Shown here in pieces: positions 1-10,848 of a stretch of 64,000 nucleotides of DNA. Below the pieces are notes generated by a model that saw only the letters and a program-made list of their open reading frames with translations, made no database searches and was not told where the DNA came from. The stretch spans positions 135,378,375-135,442,374 of the forward strand of contig NC_133121.1 in assembly GCF_033568475.1 (NCBI RefSeq), written 5' to 3'. Origin of the DNA: Henckelia pumila (lineage: Eukaryota; Streptophyta; Magnoliopsida; Lamiales; Gesneriaceae). Each line of letters opens with the position of its first letter. Position 1 is the first letter of the stretch. The position numbers were made by a program, and so were the translations under genes.

Positions 1-705
1 TGCCGCGCGAATGTATTCGAGCCCCTATCATGAGGATTCGAGGGGTTCGATTTGTTTGATCACCAACTTGAGGTAAGAACTTGTTGGCATACAAATGTAA
101 CCAAAGAAAGAACAGAAATACTAAAAGCAACCATACAATCACAAAAATGATCATGCTAGCTAACTAGTGCCGTTGAATGCAAGATGTGCGTGATTGTGCG
201 CATATATGGATTCGATGGCCTAATAATCAAGAAAACAGATGGGCCATAACGAAACAAATTAAGGAATGGTAAAGCTTGAATGCTATATTGATAAGGGTTT
301 GTGTCAAAACAAAAATAAAGGATTAATAAAGGTAGTAATTAAAAATTTGTTGCCTATGTCCCGTGTATAAATGAAAGAGCACAATATTTCTTCATACAAA
401 ACAGATTCCTGCGCTTGGTAGGCTGAAATTGAGATCCCGTGAAAGGGAGGTTTTTGGGTTGGTTGTGTTTTTATTTGTTTATTCATGCTTTTGGAGTACT
501 TAGTAATTAGCATCGTAAAACTCACTTTATTGGGATCAAATAAAGTCAAACGAATATATGAGGCTTTGAACCATATAACCAAATTTGTAGAGATCACATA
601 TTTTATTTATCAATTACTCTTTATAATATCTAGCGATTACACAAACACACAATGTAATACATCATTAGGGAGAATAATTTTGATTATCAACTAAGAATGC
701 TGCAA
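1..705. other. Downstream flank of the SMXL gene, no gene recognised
   Basis: AT-rich sequence with only short unsupported open frames. It lies beyond the stop codon of the minus-strand SMXL gene, so the part nearest that gene probably belongs to its 3' UTR or terminator region. I recognise no other element here. Confidence 0.4.
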
Positions 706-812
706 GAAACCTTATACATACATCACAAAACAGGTATCCGAGATAACTCATCTTGAATATATACTCTAGAATTGGAAACATTATACATACATCACAAAAC
801 ACGTATCCGAGA
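706..812. repeat. 38-bp direct repeat in the SMXL 3' flank
   Basis: Two 38-bp copies (706-743 and 775-812) share the core acatacatcacaaaaca and differ at two positions, with a 69-bp offset. They lie immediately beyond the SMXL stop codon at 817-819, inside the likely 3' UTR. Function is unknown; local duplication is the simplest explanation. Confidence 0.75.
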
Positions 813-816
813 AACA

Positions 817-3800
817 TCAGTGTACAATTACTCTTGCAGGGAGGCACACTCCAGGAGCCTGCTCTTCCACAACAAGGCCATCACATGCAGCTAACTTAAA
901 TACAAAATCTGGAGTGGCGTTGTACCTTTGTCGTGCTTTCTTTACGCTCGGAAGAAGAACTTGTTCAATCCAATCTTCCAAAGCATTTTCCCTCTCAATT
1001 AACCAAGCTGCAGCTAGTATTTGAATCATAACTTCTTGATCAATTTCCAGTAAAATTTTGGTTCCAACTGTTCTCTGTAATCTGACATCAATGTCCTTCA
1101 ATATTTTCTTTGCAAGAGAATCAAAGTCAAATGGTTTGAAGACCACGTTTTCATCAACATGAGTAAGCAATTCTTCCAACCATACTTCCGAATTTTCGGA
1201 GTTACCACTTTCACCATCGCTTCTACAAATATCAATGTCCTCTTCCGTATCCTCAACCGGTAAATTTAAATCAATAATGGATCTCGAAGATTGGCGCGAG
1301 CGTTTTGATGTCACAGACTCGGTAGACTCGGGATTCATCAATTTCCTTTTATGCGTACCGTTGCTCGGAGTAACTGAAACCCTTGTTGGACTTTTGATAT
1401 TTCCGTGGACAGATCCAATCAAAATTTGCATTTGCAGATTTCTGGCCTGTAATATTTTTTCTTCAGAAAATTCAGATACCGCTTCGCTAAAAATAAGATC
1501 TTCACCAGCCTTTAGGACCCTTGAAGCAATGACAAAGACAACTTTGTTGATACTGATGTCTCTACCATGGGAATCCGAAAATTTTCCAGTTTTGACAGCT
1601 TGAGATAAACTATTCTGGACCAAGAAATCTGCCTCTTCTATGTTTTCAAGAAGTATAACAGAAGAAGGACGCTTGCCCAACTCTTCAGCAAGGCAATCAA
1701 CTATCATTTTCCTTTCAGACTTCATGTCATGATATGTTGAATCACAACTATAAAATAACGAGCCAGTGTTAGAGAGGCTAGTCGCATCCTGAGAGCTCAG
1801 ATCCAAAGATAGAAAGTGCTCCGATCCACCAAAAACTATCTCAGCAAGTGTGGCGGCTATCTTTCTCTTAGCCATTTTATCAGGTCCTAGAAAGCTAAGC
1901 CAATGATTTCCCTTTTTTGGGCATTGATGCCTTGAATCTCCATCTCTACAACAGAATAAAGTTCGACCAATAGTTTGAATGGCTTCAAACTGCCAGCAAA
2001 ATTTTTGAGCGAGAATTTTCCACGGGTATTCAAGGCCTTTTGTATATGTTTGCTTTTCTTGACCGGAGGTGGGGGTATTCTCATGGGTTATAGGCAATTT
2101 ACAGAAACTATGTCCTTGCAAGTTGGGTCTACTTCTTCCTTCTCTATTAGAAGCATAAAGTGTTCCAAGCCCCAAATCAGTGGTCAAAGAACTGTCAGAG
2201 GTAGGAAAGTCCCTCTGTTGCTGAGAACAGGAAGGGTTTGGAAGATCAGCCATCTCCAAGCTTTGTACTGGTAGCTCAACTTGTACATTTGCACCATATT
2301 CCAGTGTATTTGAACTAGAAAATGTTGGCTTTGAGGAAAAGCGATTTGGCAATTCTGAAGGTACGCCAGGACTTAGATTAGGGAGTCTGCTTCTACTTGA
2401 TACTGAACCGATCTGAAAACTGTCTTTCCTAGTAGGAACATTATGAGATGGTGGGATACTGAAATTATGCAACTTCGCATCAGAAATAGTTTCTTGAGTA
2501 CAAGTGCGATGAAGCTGCTGGCAGATGCCATTCCATTTTCTACGCAGCGCCATAACTCTAAAATCCAAAAGAGTTTTGTCATCTTGAGCCTGCACTGAAA
2601 TGAGAGAGACGTGTTTAAAAGACCTAGTATCGACTCAGAAACATAGTTTTAATTCGTTTTTTACTTGTATGAAACGAAATAAAAAATGTCAGAATTTCAT
2701 GGAAGACAAACCTCTACTGGATGTGATCTCTTGCTTGTCTCGCAGCATTCAGCCATTGGCAACCAAGAAGATAGACTAGTTGCGTGATAATCTGCACCAA
2801 TGGCTGTTCCCTTCAGATCGAAAACTTCTTTCTCATATTTTTCATTGCATAAGTTGCAAAGGCTTGAGGATTGGGTCGCATGGGAACCTCGGGTTTCTTG
2901 TTCTGATGGCATGGGAAAGAACCCACCAAATGGTACAAATGACCCCATCAAGCTAGCATAAGTTTGAAAAATTAACATGATGAGTCAGAAGTAAAAATGC
3001 ATAGATGTACAATGAGAAACCAATGCAACTAATGCGCAAAAACATAACATGGAGCTTGCGGAAAATGAAGGCCATCTTCTGAAACTGGAACTATTGCAAG
3101 TAATTCGAGTTTAAAATTACAGGTCAAATTTATATTCCGAATGCGGTCAGAAAGATCACTAGTTCCACTTAAATATTTCACGGGAAAAGTATGATTTCAA
3201 AGCAAATTTGATGGCTTTCGGCCTATCCCAAACATATCCCAAAGAATTATAGAGCAAATCCTAACCATTTGTACAATCAGGAACAAATGCTAATATTGGG
3301 TTAAAAGTTATACTCTGAACTAGTCTATAAAAGTTTATAATACATGCTGATTAAATTTTTCTTTACACACGCAGAGGATAAATTATCACGCTCAGCATCT
3401 GTCAAGCCTTAGAGTGAAATAAACATAATGAACACCGAAAGATCACAAGCAAATATCACGTTAGTAAACAAGCAAAAGTGGAGAGCCTATTTTTTTCAGA
3501 GAGAATCGACAATGATGCATCTACTTCTCTCGACTCGTCCATTTATAGCAGAAAGATTCGTTATTTTCTTGAATGTTGTGCACCAAAGTGACTTTCCACA
3601 ATCATAGTTTTAGCCCTCGGTCCCTTATTGACCATTTGCTGCCTTCCCCGGAGTGTTTATAGTAGTTGATGTGCATGAACACACTGACAAGTAGAAGTGT
3701 AACGAGCTTCGAACACGTGCTTCAAAGAAACAAAGTGAAACAAACCTCGATTTAAAAAATTTTCCTCCACTTGCGGAAATGTTGGAAGAAGTAATGGGCA

Positions 3801-4935
3801 GCAGATGCAGATCCAAGTCTGTGTCAATACAAGGAAACCGCTCTAATAGTTTTTTATAATCATCACCACCTGCCAAGAAACCAATCAACCACAATTTCCC
3901 ATTTGAGCTGCTCAATAAACTTTTCAGCCGTGATATCAAAATATTCACAGAATTCAAAGATTCAGCATCCACAAAAGGCTTAAGATCACCACAGTTCACA
4001 ATCATCCCAGTTCCATGGCAATTCTCAGACATGTCACCCACCTCTTTGAACTTAAATTCCATCATTTCTTCACTTAAATCTTTGTTGATGAACCTAGAAA
4101 ACTCATGGTCGACTGAGATCAAGCTCAGCCCATCAATTTCTTTGGGCAAAAATCCAGTTTCACCCTTCTTCAAACCTTCTATGAAGTTCCGTAACGCATC
4201 TTTAGCACAAACACCAATCATTAGTGGATTTCTCATATTTCCCTTCACAAGAATTTCACCAACTCGTCTTGAATTATCGTCGCCGGTTTCTGTAGCACTC
4301 TTGCGCAATAGGAAATTAGGTCCGCGATCTTTCGATTCTAAATCGCTCATACCCCACGGAAATAGAGGCGGGCAGCGAGGAATCATCGAGAATCTCGACA
4401 TGGTGAGCGGGTTTATAACAGCCAACTTGAGCTCGTTGGTTCGAAAACCAGCATCAGAGAAAACCCTACTAACGATGGGATCATCCAAAATGGAGACTAC
4501 AAAATGCCTCAATTCAACTTTGACAACAGAAATTGAAGTCTGAGTCGAAGAATTCGAATTCAATTGCTGCTGATACAGATGGAAAGTGTCGGGATGCCGT
4601 CTCTGATTGGCTTGGGACCTCTTGATCGCAGCCATCAAAGAATTCGAAACCGGCGGATCCTCCCCGTACGATTTACAAGCGGAAACCTTGTCGAGGGCAA
4701 CTCCAACACATAACTCGAGAGCCCGGAAATGAAGGCGTGACGGGCACGCGCCGCTCCTGCCGCGTGAACACGCTTCCCGGAGACTCGAGGACGGCAGAGC
4801 TAGCAAAGCAGAGATAGCGTGTAACGACGTGGTCTGCGCGTGGCTCCGCCGCTTAGCCACCGCGACGGCATCATCTAAAGTAGCCGCAGCCTCCTCCGCT
4901 AAGCATTGGCGCGCTACGCTCACCGGCGTAGGCAT
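817..4935 (-). CDS. SMXL7: SMXL6/7/8 (D53-type) strigolactone-signalling repressor, three exons
   Basis: Class-I Clp-ATPase-like nuclear repressor of the SMXL6/7/8-D53 clade. The family is ubiquitinated by D14-SCF(MAX2) on strigolactone perception and recruits TOPLESS co-repressors. Exons are 4935-3746, 2952-2712 and 2589-817, all with AG/GT junctions. Phases match and give 1067 residues, a normal family length with the usual three-exon layout. The start is the ATG at 4935 (MPTPVSVARQ), the family start; an upstream TTG is not used. A double Clp-N domain covers about residues 1-170 (AAATLDDAVAVAKRRSHAQT, EDPPVSNSLMAAIKRSQ). A degenerate ATPase segment begins near residue 711 (LGPDKMAKRK; the usual glycine before the lysine is alanine). 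The EAR motif DLNLP is at residues 917-921. The RGKT tetrad required for hormone-induced degradation reads ERKM at residues 769-772. Clade assignment is firm; the exact number (6, 7 or 8) is not. Confidence 0.93.
1705..1716 (-). other. Altered RGKT degron site in SMXL (ERKM)
   Basis: This 12-bp segment encodes E-R-K-M at predicted residues 769-772. It lies just upstream of IVDCLAEELGKRP, which aligns with the conserved segment that follows RGKT in SMXL6/7/8 proteins. Only the lysine is kept. In the family, loss of this tetrad makes D53 and SMXL proteins resistant to strigolactone-triggered turnover. Confidence 0.7.
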
Positions 4936-6890
4936 CGCCGGCAAACTTATCCGTACGAAATATCTATATTTTATATGTAAAAAATAAAAAAATTAAAATA
5001 CCCTCGCTGTCGCTGGGTATAGCAAAATTATGCCCCAAAAAAATAAAATAAAATTCAAGTAAAATATTTTAATGGCAAAAAAAAAATCTTTTTCCCTGCC
5101 CTTTTGGTTCTTTCTTCTCATATACTAATATATTCAAATAAAATAGAAAGTAGAAGTGGCAGAGAAGACAGAATTTAAGCAGGTGGGCCCACTCACCAAG
5201 AACAAATGGCGAGCATATATTCTGCATCAACGATAAAGAAAAAAATATCTTATTATTATTATTATTATTATTTTTTCATTATTATTTACAAAACGGGTCA
5301 CGGATCTTTGGCCCAATACCAGGTGGATTGAATCAGCTAGGTCCTTTCAAAAATAAAATAAAATAAAATATTCTACGTAAATTCGAACTCACATCTTTTG
5401 TCTATTGTTTGTTTCTCAGAAAGTAGAGGTATATGTCACTTTATTTCAAAGTTCATGTTATTTCATTACAGTGGTGGCTATTTGGTACTTATGAGTAATA
5501 CCTTTATACATATTAAATTAGAAAAAATCATAATTTTATCATAGAAAATTATTATAAAAAAAATGATAATTACCCATCAAAAGAAGTAATCGAGAGACGC
5601 CGCCCATGTCTAGAAAAAAAAGAGTTGTACGACGTGTTTGAATTGTGTCCAATAATGTCTTTTTCGTATCTTTTTAATTTATATTTTCCATTTCAATGCT
5701 TTTCATCAACTTTCTACACACGCATAATGTTTAAAAGTTAGTGGACTGGATTGTACCTTCGGGGTTGGGTTCCGTTCATAAATGCTTTGACACCAACCTT
5801 TTTCTTTAGGTCCATGGTTAGGGTTTATTTAACGTTTCGATGTTTCTCGACTCGACTGTATGGTGTTTCTCGACTTATGGTTGAAATGAGATCTTAGATT
5901 CAATATTCAATTATAACAAAATATCACGATATCAACTACAAAAACTTTTGTTAACAGCCTTAATTATGCTAATACAAAGTCATGATGTATAAGTTTTTGC
6001 GAAAAATGGATTAACTAATTAACTCTATCTAGCTTTAAGTTGGATTCGAGCAAACCTTTAGCTAAAACAGATCGATTAAGTTTGCTTCGTGAGGATAAAA
6101 ATGTGATGACCCTCACTGGATATGGTTTAATTTTTTTTTTAAATAAAATAAAATCAAATCAAATATAATTTACTGAAATGTTATGAAATAAAACTTTTGT
6201 TATAGTATAATCCATGAATGTAATAACATGACATATTATGATACATTATATTGCTATGTTAAATATAGAGCGATAAATAAGGAATGTCATTGACATAAGG
6301 GTAATATTTTTTAATGAAAGATTAAATAAGATATTCGTCTTTCACAAAATTGACATGTGAGATCGTCAAATAAGATTTTTTGTTTAAAAATTTGTTAATA
6401 ACAATTGGTTCATTATCCCATGATACTCCTTTTTTTTTTTTTTTTTTTTACGTGGGAACCCGCAGCCGTTATCTTTCGGTGCGCTCTGAGTAAACCTCCG
6501 GACTAACACAATAGCCTACAAACTACGGGTGGAAAATATATATTTTTTTTTTTTACATGGGTTTGTAAGTCTTTTACGAGAGGCGTTTATGTCAATTCAT
6601 CTAAAAAACAATGATTTTATTTTACTTATATATCACTGACTCATGTGCGACACCATTTGCATCATGAGGACCTTGCTGAATAGAACCTTAATTTAGAAGT
6701 GCTCGACCATGATGTTTTGATAACCGAGACAATACGAGCATCATTGTGAAAGGCAACAACTGATGAACAATATTAACTGCACACAAAACATTTGTTTCTA
6801 ATAATCATTGTTGTAAGTGAAGGTTGATAACGGTTAAATGGCTACATGAACTGCATAAAGTTCTCCTAGCAATGCAGCAAATCAACACAA
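4936..6890. other. SMXL upstream region, no further gene
   Basis: Contains the SMXL 5' UTR and promoter on the minus strand, then AT-rich intergenic DNA with poly(T) runs near 6430 and 6540. A TTA trinucleotide run lies at 5250-5272. I see no coding segment or complete transposon before the Copia LTR at 6891. Confidence 0.5.
5250..5272. repeat. (TTA)n microsatellite
   Basis: About seven to eight uninterrupted TTA units about 300 bp upstream of the SMXL start codon. Confidence 0.85.
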
Positions 6891-7060
6891 TGATATATTG
6901 GAATATATTGTATATTTATTGTATATTATGTTTCTTATTATCTTGTAATCATTTATTATTTGTAATCTTTATCTTTATTTAGTCTTTATTGTTGTATATA
7001 AACATCCAATGTAATTATTTTGAGATATATGAAAATATTATTCTCTCATTAATTTCTACA
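6891..7060 (+). repeat. 5' LTR of the Copia relic, followed by a primer-binding site
   Basis: Starts TGATATATTGG and ends TTTCTACA. The last ~50 bp recur at 10796-10848, which defines the terminus. The next bases, TGATATCAAGAGC (7061-7073), are a decayed form of the TGGTATCAGAGC primer site of Copia elements. Confidence 0.8.
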
Positions 7061-7168
7061 TGATATCAAGAGCACACGGCCTACGCCAATAAACTTTATC
7101 CCTAGCCTCCAGCCGCCGCCGTTATCTCGTCACAAAAAAATCTTCCTATTTTTTTTTCGATCGACTCT

Positions 7169-8474
7169 ATGACTGCCACCGACACTGTTTCTTCTCCAAT
7201 CTCCTTCAATGTTGCTGCCCACGGGCCCTTGAAGCTCACCTCTTCGAACTACCTCTCTTGGCGACTGCAGTTCACGACTTTCCTTACAGGTCATGATCTA
7301 CTTGACTTTATTGATGGCTCTCATCTTTGTCCGGCCAAGACTATCACCACCGCCGCCACTCACTCTCTCAATCCTGAGTATACATCCTGGATCCGCCAAG
7401 ACCAGTTGATCCTGAATATCATCATTGGATCGCTGTCTCCTTCATTGATTTCGTTTATTGCAACTTCTACCACCTCTACTTCCGCCTGGAACACTCTTGC
7501 CCTCACCTATGGTAAGCTCTCTCGTGGTCGCATCACTCAACTCAAGACGCAACTTCGAAATCCGATAAAGGGCTCTCAGTCCATTACTGAATTTATGCAG
7601 TTCATTAAATCCAAAGCTGATGAACTCGCTCTCATGAATGCACCTCTTGATATTGAGGACCTTACCATCAAGGTTCTCCATCGTCTGGATGATGACTACA
7701 AGGAACTCGACAATGTCATCCAGGTGCGGGACACTGCAATCTCGTTTGAGGAGTTACATGAAAAACTCCTCAATCATGAAGCTCATCTTACTGCTCGCCA
7801 GGATGCTACCATCCCCCTTCCAGCCACGACACTATCCTCTGCCCGCTCTAACGGCTCCTACCACCATCCACCGTCTGGCACCATCCCGCAACCCACTGCC
7901 GTCAGCCGCCATCCTGGCTCCTGGCCCTCTCGGCCGCCGCCGAATCCCAACCAGTCGACGCCTGGTCAGCGTGCGCCGTGCTCGTATCTCGGGCGCTTCC
8001 AGCTCTGTAGTCGTCCTGGGAAACTCTGCCCGCCGTTGTCCTGATTTTCAGTATCTGCCAGCTTCTGTACCTACGCATGCGTCTCACCCTTTCCTGCCAG
8101 CCTCCCATGCTGCTGCCTACACGCTTACCCCATTCTCTCCATCTGACTGGATCCTTGATTCTGGTGCCACTCACCATGTGACGTCTAATCTTTCCAATCT
8201 CTCCATGCATGTTCCCTATGTTGGCTCTGATGGTGTTGTGGTTGGTGATGCTGTTGGCCTTCCTATCACTCACACAGGTTGTCTCTTACGGCCCTCTACT
8301 TCGTGCTCCCTGAAGTTCACACATGACCTTAGTGTTCCTTTCATTAATAAACAACTTTTATCCGTCTCTCAACTTTGAAAATCTAATGATATTGTTGTTG
8401 TTTTATCTTCCACTGCCTTTCAGATAAAGGATCCTCAAACCGGGGCCATTCTCCATCAAGGTCCACTTAAGGGG
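7169..8474 (+). pseudogene. Copia gag and protease remnant
   Basis: The gag frame begins at 7169 and carries the Copia gag signature (GPLKLTSSNYLSWRLQF, then FIDGSHLCPAK). Near 7970-8030 the reading shifts frame. The protease follows with the active-site motif WILDSGATHHVTS at about 8149-8190. A TGA at 8376-8378 interrupts LLSVSQL, and the sequence continues as the gag-pre-integrase lead-in (TGAILHQGPLKG) up to the solo-LTR insertion. This is non-functional transposon coding sequence, not a host gene. Confidence 0.85.
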
Positions 8475-8654
8475 CGGTGTGTAGTAGCCCGTACCCAAAA
8501 TTAGTGATTTAGCGTAATCAAATCATTAATCCTATTAAGTAAGAGTAAACGTGATTAAAAGAAACTCTTAATGGATTATCGGAGTCCGGAATTGGATTCA
8601 GAACACTTGAAAATGGTTTGAAGGTTGTCGAGTTTGGAGGCTCCGAAGTTAAGG

Positions 8655-8854
8655 ATCGGACGGTCCGAAGTCAGGGTTCGGACGTTCCGAAGGGTGGTTC
8701 GGACGCTCCGATCTTGCTGCCGAAAGTCGTCATGGATGACATCATCATGCTGACGTAAGCAATGACGTAATATTGGGATCGGACGATCTGAAGTCGAGAT
8801 CGGACGCTCCGATCGTGTTCGGACGCTCGAAAGTCCAGTTCGGACTATCCGAAC
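8655..8854. promoter_or_regulatory. Array of seven 16-bp palindromes in the solo-LTR U3 region
   Basis: Copies start at 8655, 8677, 8698, 8778, 8799, 8818 and 8839. The consensus is WTCGGACGNTCCGAW, a near-perfect dyad. The array ends about 6 bp before a TATA box, which places it as an upstream promoter array of the LTR. A protein-binding role is inferred from position and dyad symmetry; I do not recognise the motif as a named site. Confidence 0.7.
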
Positions 8855-8860
8855 TCCGTC

Positions 8861-8868
8861 TATAAATA
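8861..8868 (+). promoter_or_regulatory. TATA box of the solo LTR
   Basis: TATAAATA follows immediately after the palindrome array, in the position expected for the U3/R boundary of the LTR. Confidence 0.65.
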
Positions 8869-9871
8869 AGAGAGCCGAGATTCAGATTTAGACGCACCAA
8901 TCACCTCTTCTCTCTCAATTCCTTAGTCTTCCAGCTCAGATCTAGGGAATTCTAGGCGTCCCGTGGGGAATACAGAAGTGGCATAGTGATCCAGGCGTCG
9001 TAGCGGAGCTGTAGCCTAGATTTGAGGCACTCAACAGCAAAGGGCTAACGACGGACGAATGTATAGCTTTTGTCCTAAAAATATTTAGGAGTATGTTTTA
9101 GCTTAGTTAAGGATTTTAGAGCACTTTAATGATAGTAGTATCATTTGGCAATGTAGAGCAGACTATAGGCGTGGACCTAGAGTTGGTAGAGCTTGCACTG
9201 ATTTGAGGTACGAAAGTACTGTTCGAGATATCCTGACTGAGTATGCATGTATTATGTGACTGCATGGTTTATATGTCATTGATTTATGCTGCATTCATTT
9301 GCATATTGAGCTATCTCCTTCGAGATGTCTGTTAGTAGGGTTATTCTCTATTCTGTTAGTGGTTGGACTTCCATCGATTTGGGTCCGACATATCTACTGG
9401 TATTATGGTATGAGAGCCACCTCCTGAAGCGACGACACAGCGTGCTACATACCAGGGCCCGGTCTATCTCTGTTATCTGATCCTTGACCTCGAGTTTATA
9501 GGGAGTTCACTTTGCATGCATGTATACTCATACTCTCGTACTGAGCGTTTTATGCTCATGTCTCGTACTCTGTGTTTCTGGACACCCTATTCCATGGGGC
9601 AGGTTTGCGATTGGATGAGGCGGGTGGATCCAAGAGGGGCTAGGCAGTGGTTGGCCAGCTGGAGCTTCGTCTAGGTTTTATTTATTTTGTTTTGGGTTGA
9701 TACAGCTATTCGATTTGGTTGTATATTATTTGGATAAATTATAGATTCCTTTCCTTGGGATTGTATTTATTTATGGTTTCCGCAAGTTTATTCTGATATC
9801 TGTCTTATTAAGATAATTGCATGCCTAAGTTCTGTTTAGTAGGTGATCCGGGTAAGGGTCACTACACGGTG

Positions 9872-10785
9872 TTTACTTCTGGTCTGCATCCACGCCTTCT
9901 TCACCACTGGCATTCTCGTCCTCTGTTATGTCCTTGCCTGTCTGACACAGTCGTCTTGGTCACCCATCTGATCGAGTCTTATGTCAGTTAGTTGTGTCTA
10001 AGTCATTATCATCTTTGAGTTCTCCGTTGCGTCAATTTAATTGTAATTTCTGTCAGTGCAATAAAAGTCATAAATTACCCTTTCATGACTCATCTATTTC
10101 TTTGGAATTTCAACTTGATTTAATTTTTTCTGATGTTTGGACTTCGCCAGTTCTTTCTTGCAATAGTTATAAATAATATGTTATATTTGTTGATCATTAC
10201 AGTAAATATATATGACTTTATCCCATAAAACAAAAATCAGATGTTCTTTTTGTATTTCGATGTTTTAAATCTCTCGTCGAAAAACGGTTTAATCGTCCTA
10301 TTATCACCTTGTACACTGACAATGGTGGTGAATTCCTAACCTTTAAAGAATTTCTTGGTTTGCACGGTATTTTTCACCTAACCACACCCCCTCACACTCC
10401 TGAGCAAAATGACTACTCCGAATGTCGTCACCGTCATGTTGTCGAAACAGGTCTTGCCCTCCTTCACCATGCGTCAGTACCTACTCGTTTCTGGCCGTAT
10501 GCCTTTGCCACTGCAGCTTATCTCATTAATCGGCTACCCAAACACAACCTTTCCTACAAATCCTCTTATGAATGCCTTTTCGCTGCTTCTCCTAATCTCT
10601 CCAAGCCGTATATTTGGGTGTCTAGGCTATCATTGGCTTCGCTCCTACGCTCCGCATAAGCTCTCGCACCGCTCTTCTCTCTGTGTCTTCCTTGGTTACT
10701 CCCTTACCCAAAGTGTCTATCTGTGTCTTGAGCCTTTCTCTAGCAAAATCTTTATCTCACCTTATGTTGTTTTTTGTTGAGTCTG
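9872..10785 (+). pseudogene. Copia integrase remnant
   Basis: The zinc-binding region RLGHPSDRVLCQL ... NCNFCQCNKSHK (HHCC type) is followed by core pieces SDVWTSP, YTDNGGEF and TPEQNDYSE, which carry the D, D and E of the catalytic triad. Stops interrupt it (for example after LSCNSYK, and TGA in SKYI-LYP), and the frame shifts near 10615. The sequence runs on to VFLGYSLTQSVYLC and then meets the 3' LTR fragment. It is non-functional. Confidence 0.85.
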
Positions 10786-10795
10786 AGTATTCTTT

Positions 10796-10848
10796 ATGTA
10801 ATTATTTTTGAGAAATATGAAAATATTATTTTCTTATTAGTTTCTACA
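10796..10848 (+). repeat. 3' LTR fragment of the Copia relic
   Basis: About 53 bp matching the end of the 5' LTR (tgtaattattttgaga ... tttctaca). It directly follows the integrase remnant, which marks the deletion junction. Confidence 0.75.

Larger units (their letters stand above)
8480..9866 (+). mobile_element. Solo LTR of a Ty3-type element inside the Copia relic
   Basis: A 1387-bp insert bounded by TGTAGTAGCCCGTACC and AAGGGTCACTACA (TG...CA, with imperfectly complementary ends). It is flanked by a perfect 5-bp duplication CGGTG (8475-8479 and 9867-9871). Removing it and one CGGTG rejoins the Copia coding sequence. There is no internal coding region or second LTR, so this is a solo LTR left by LTR-LTR recombination. 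The end sequences and a segment with gagcgttttatgctcat resemble plant Ty3 (Tekay-like) LTRs; the lineage is tentative. Confidence 0.9.
6891..10848 (+). mobile_element. Degraded short-LTR Copia retrotransposon (Ale-like), interrupted by a solo LTR
   Basis: In order: a 170-bp 5' LTR (6891-7060, TG...CA), a methionine-tRNA-type primer site, gag and protease frames, a foreign solo LTR (8480-9866), integrase, and then directly the last ~53 bp of a 3' LTR. Reverse transcriptase and RNase H are missing, so a deletion joined integrase to the 3' LTR end. Stops and frameshifts make it inactive. The very short LTR and UBN2-type gag suggest the Ale lineage, which is an inference. No matching target duplication is visible (cacaa on the left, taata on the right), consistent with decay. 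Confidence 0.85.

Noticed and set aside
4031-4543. 170-codon plus-strand frame within SMXL exon 1
   Set aside because: It lies wholly antisense to the SMXL Clp-N region and shows no domain of its own.
4936-4944. Start at 4944 for the SMXL gene
   Set aside because: That codon is TTG; the family start MPTPV is the ATG three codons later at 4935.
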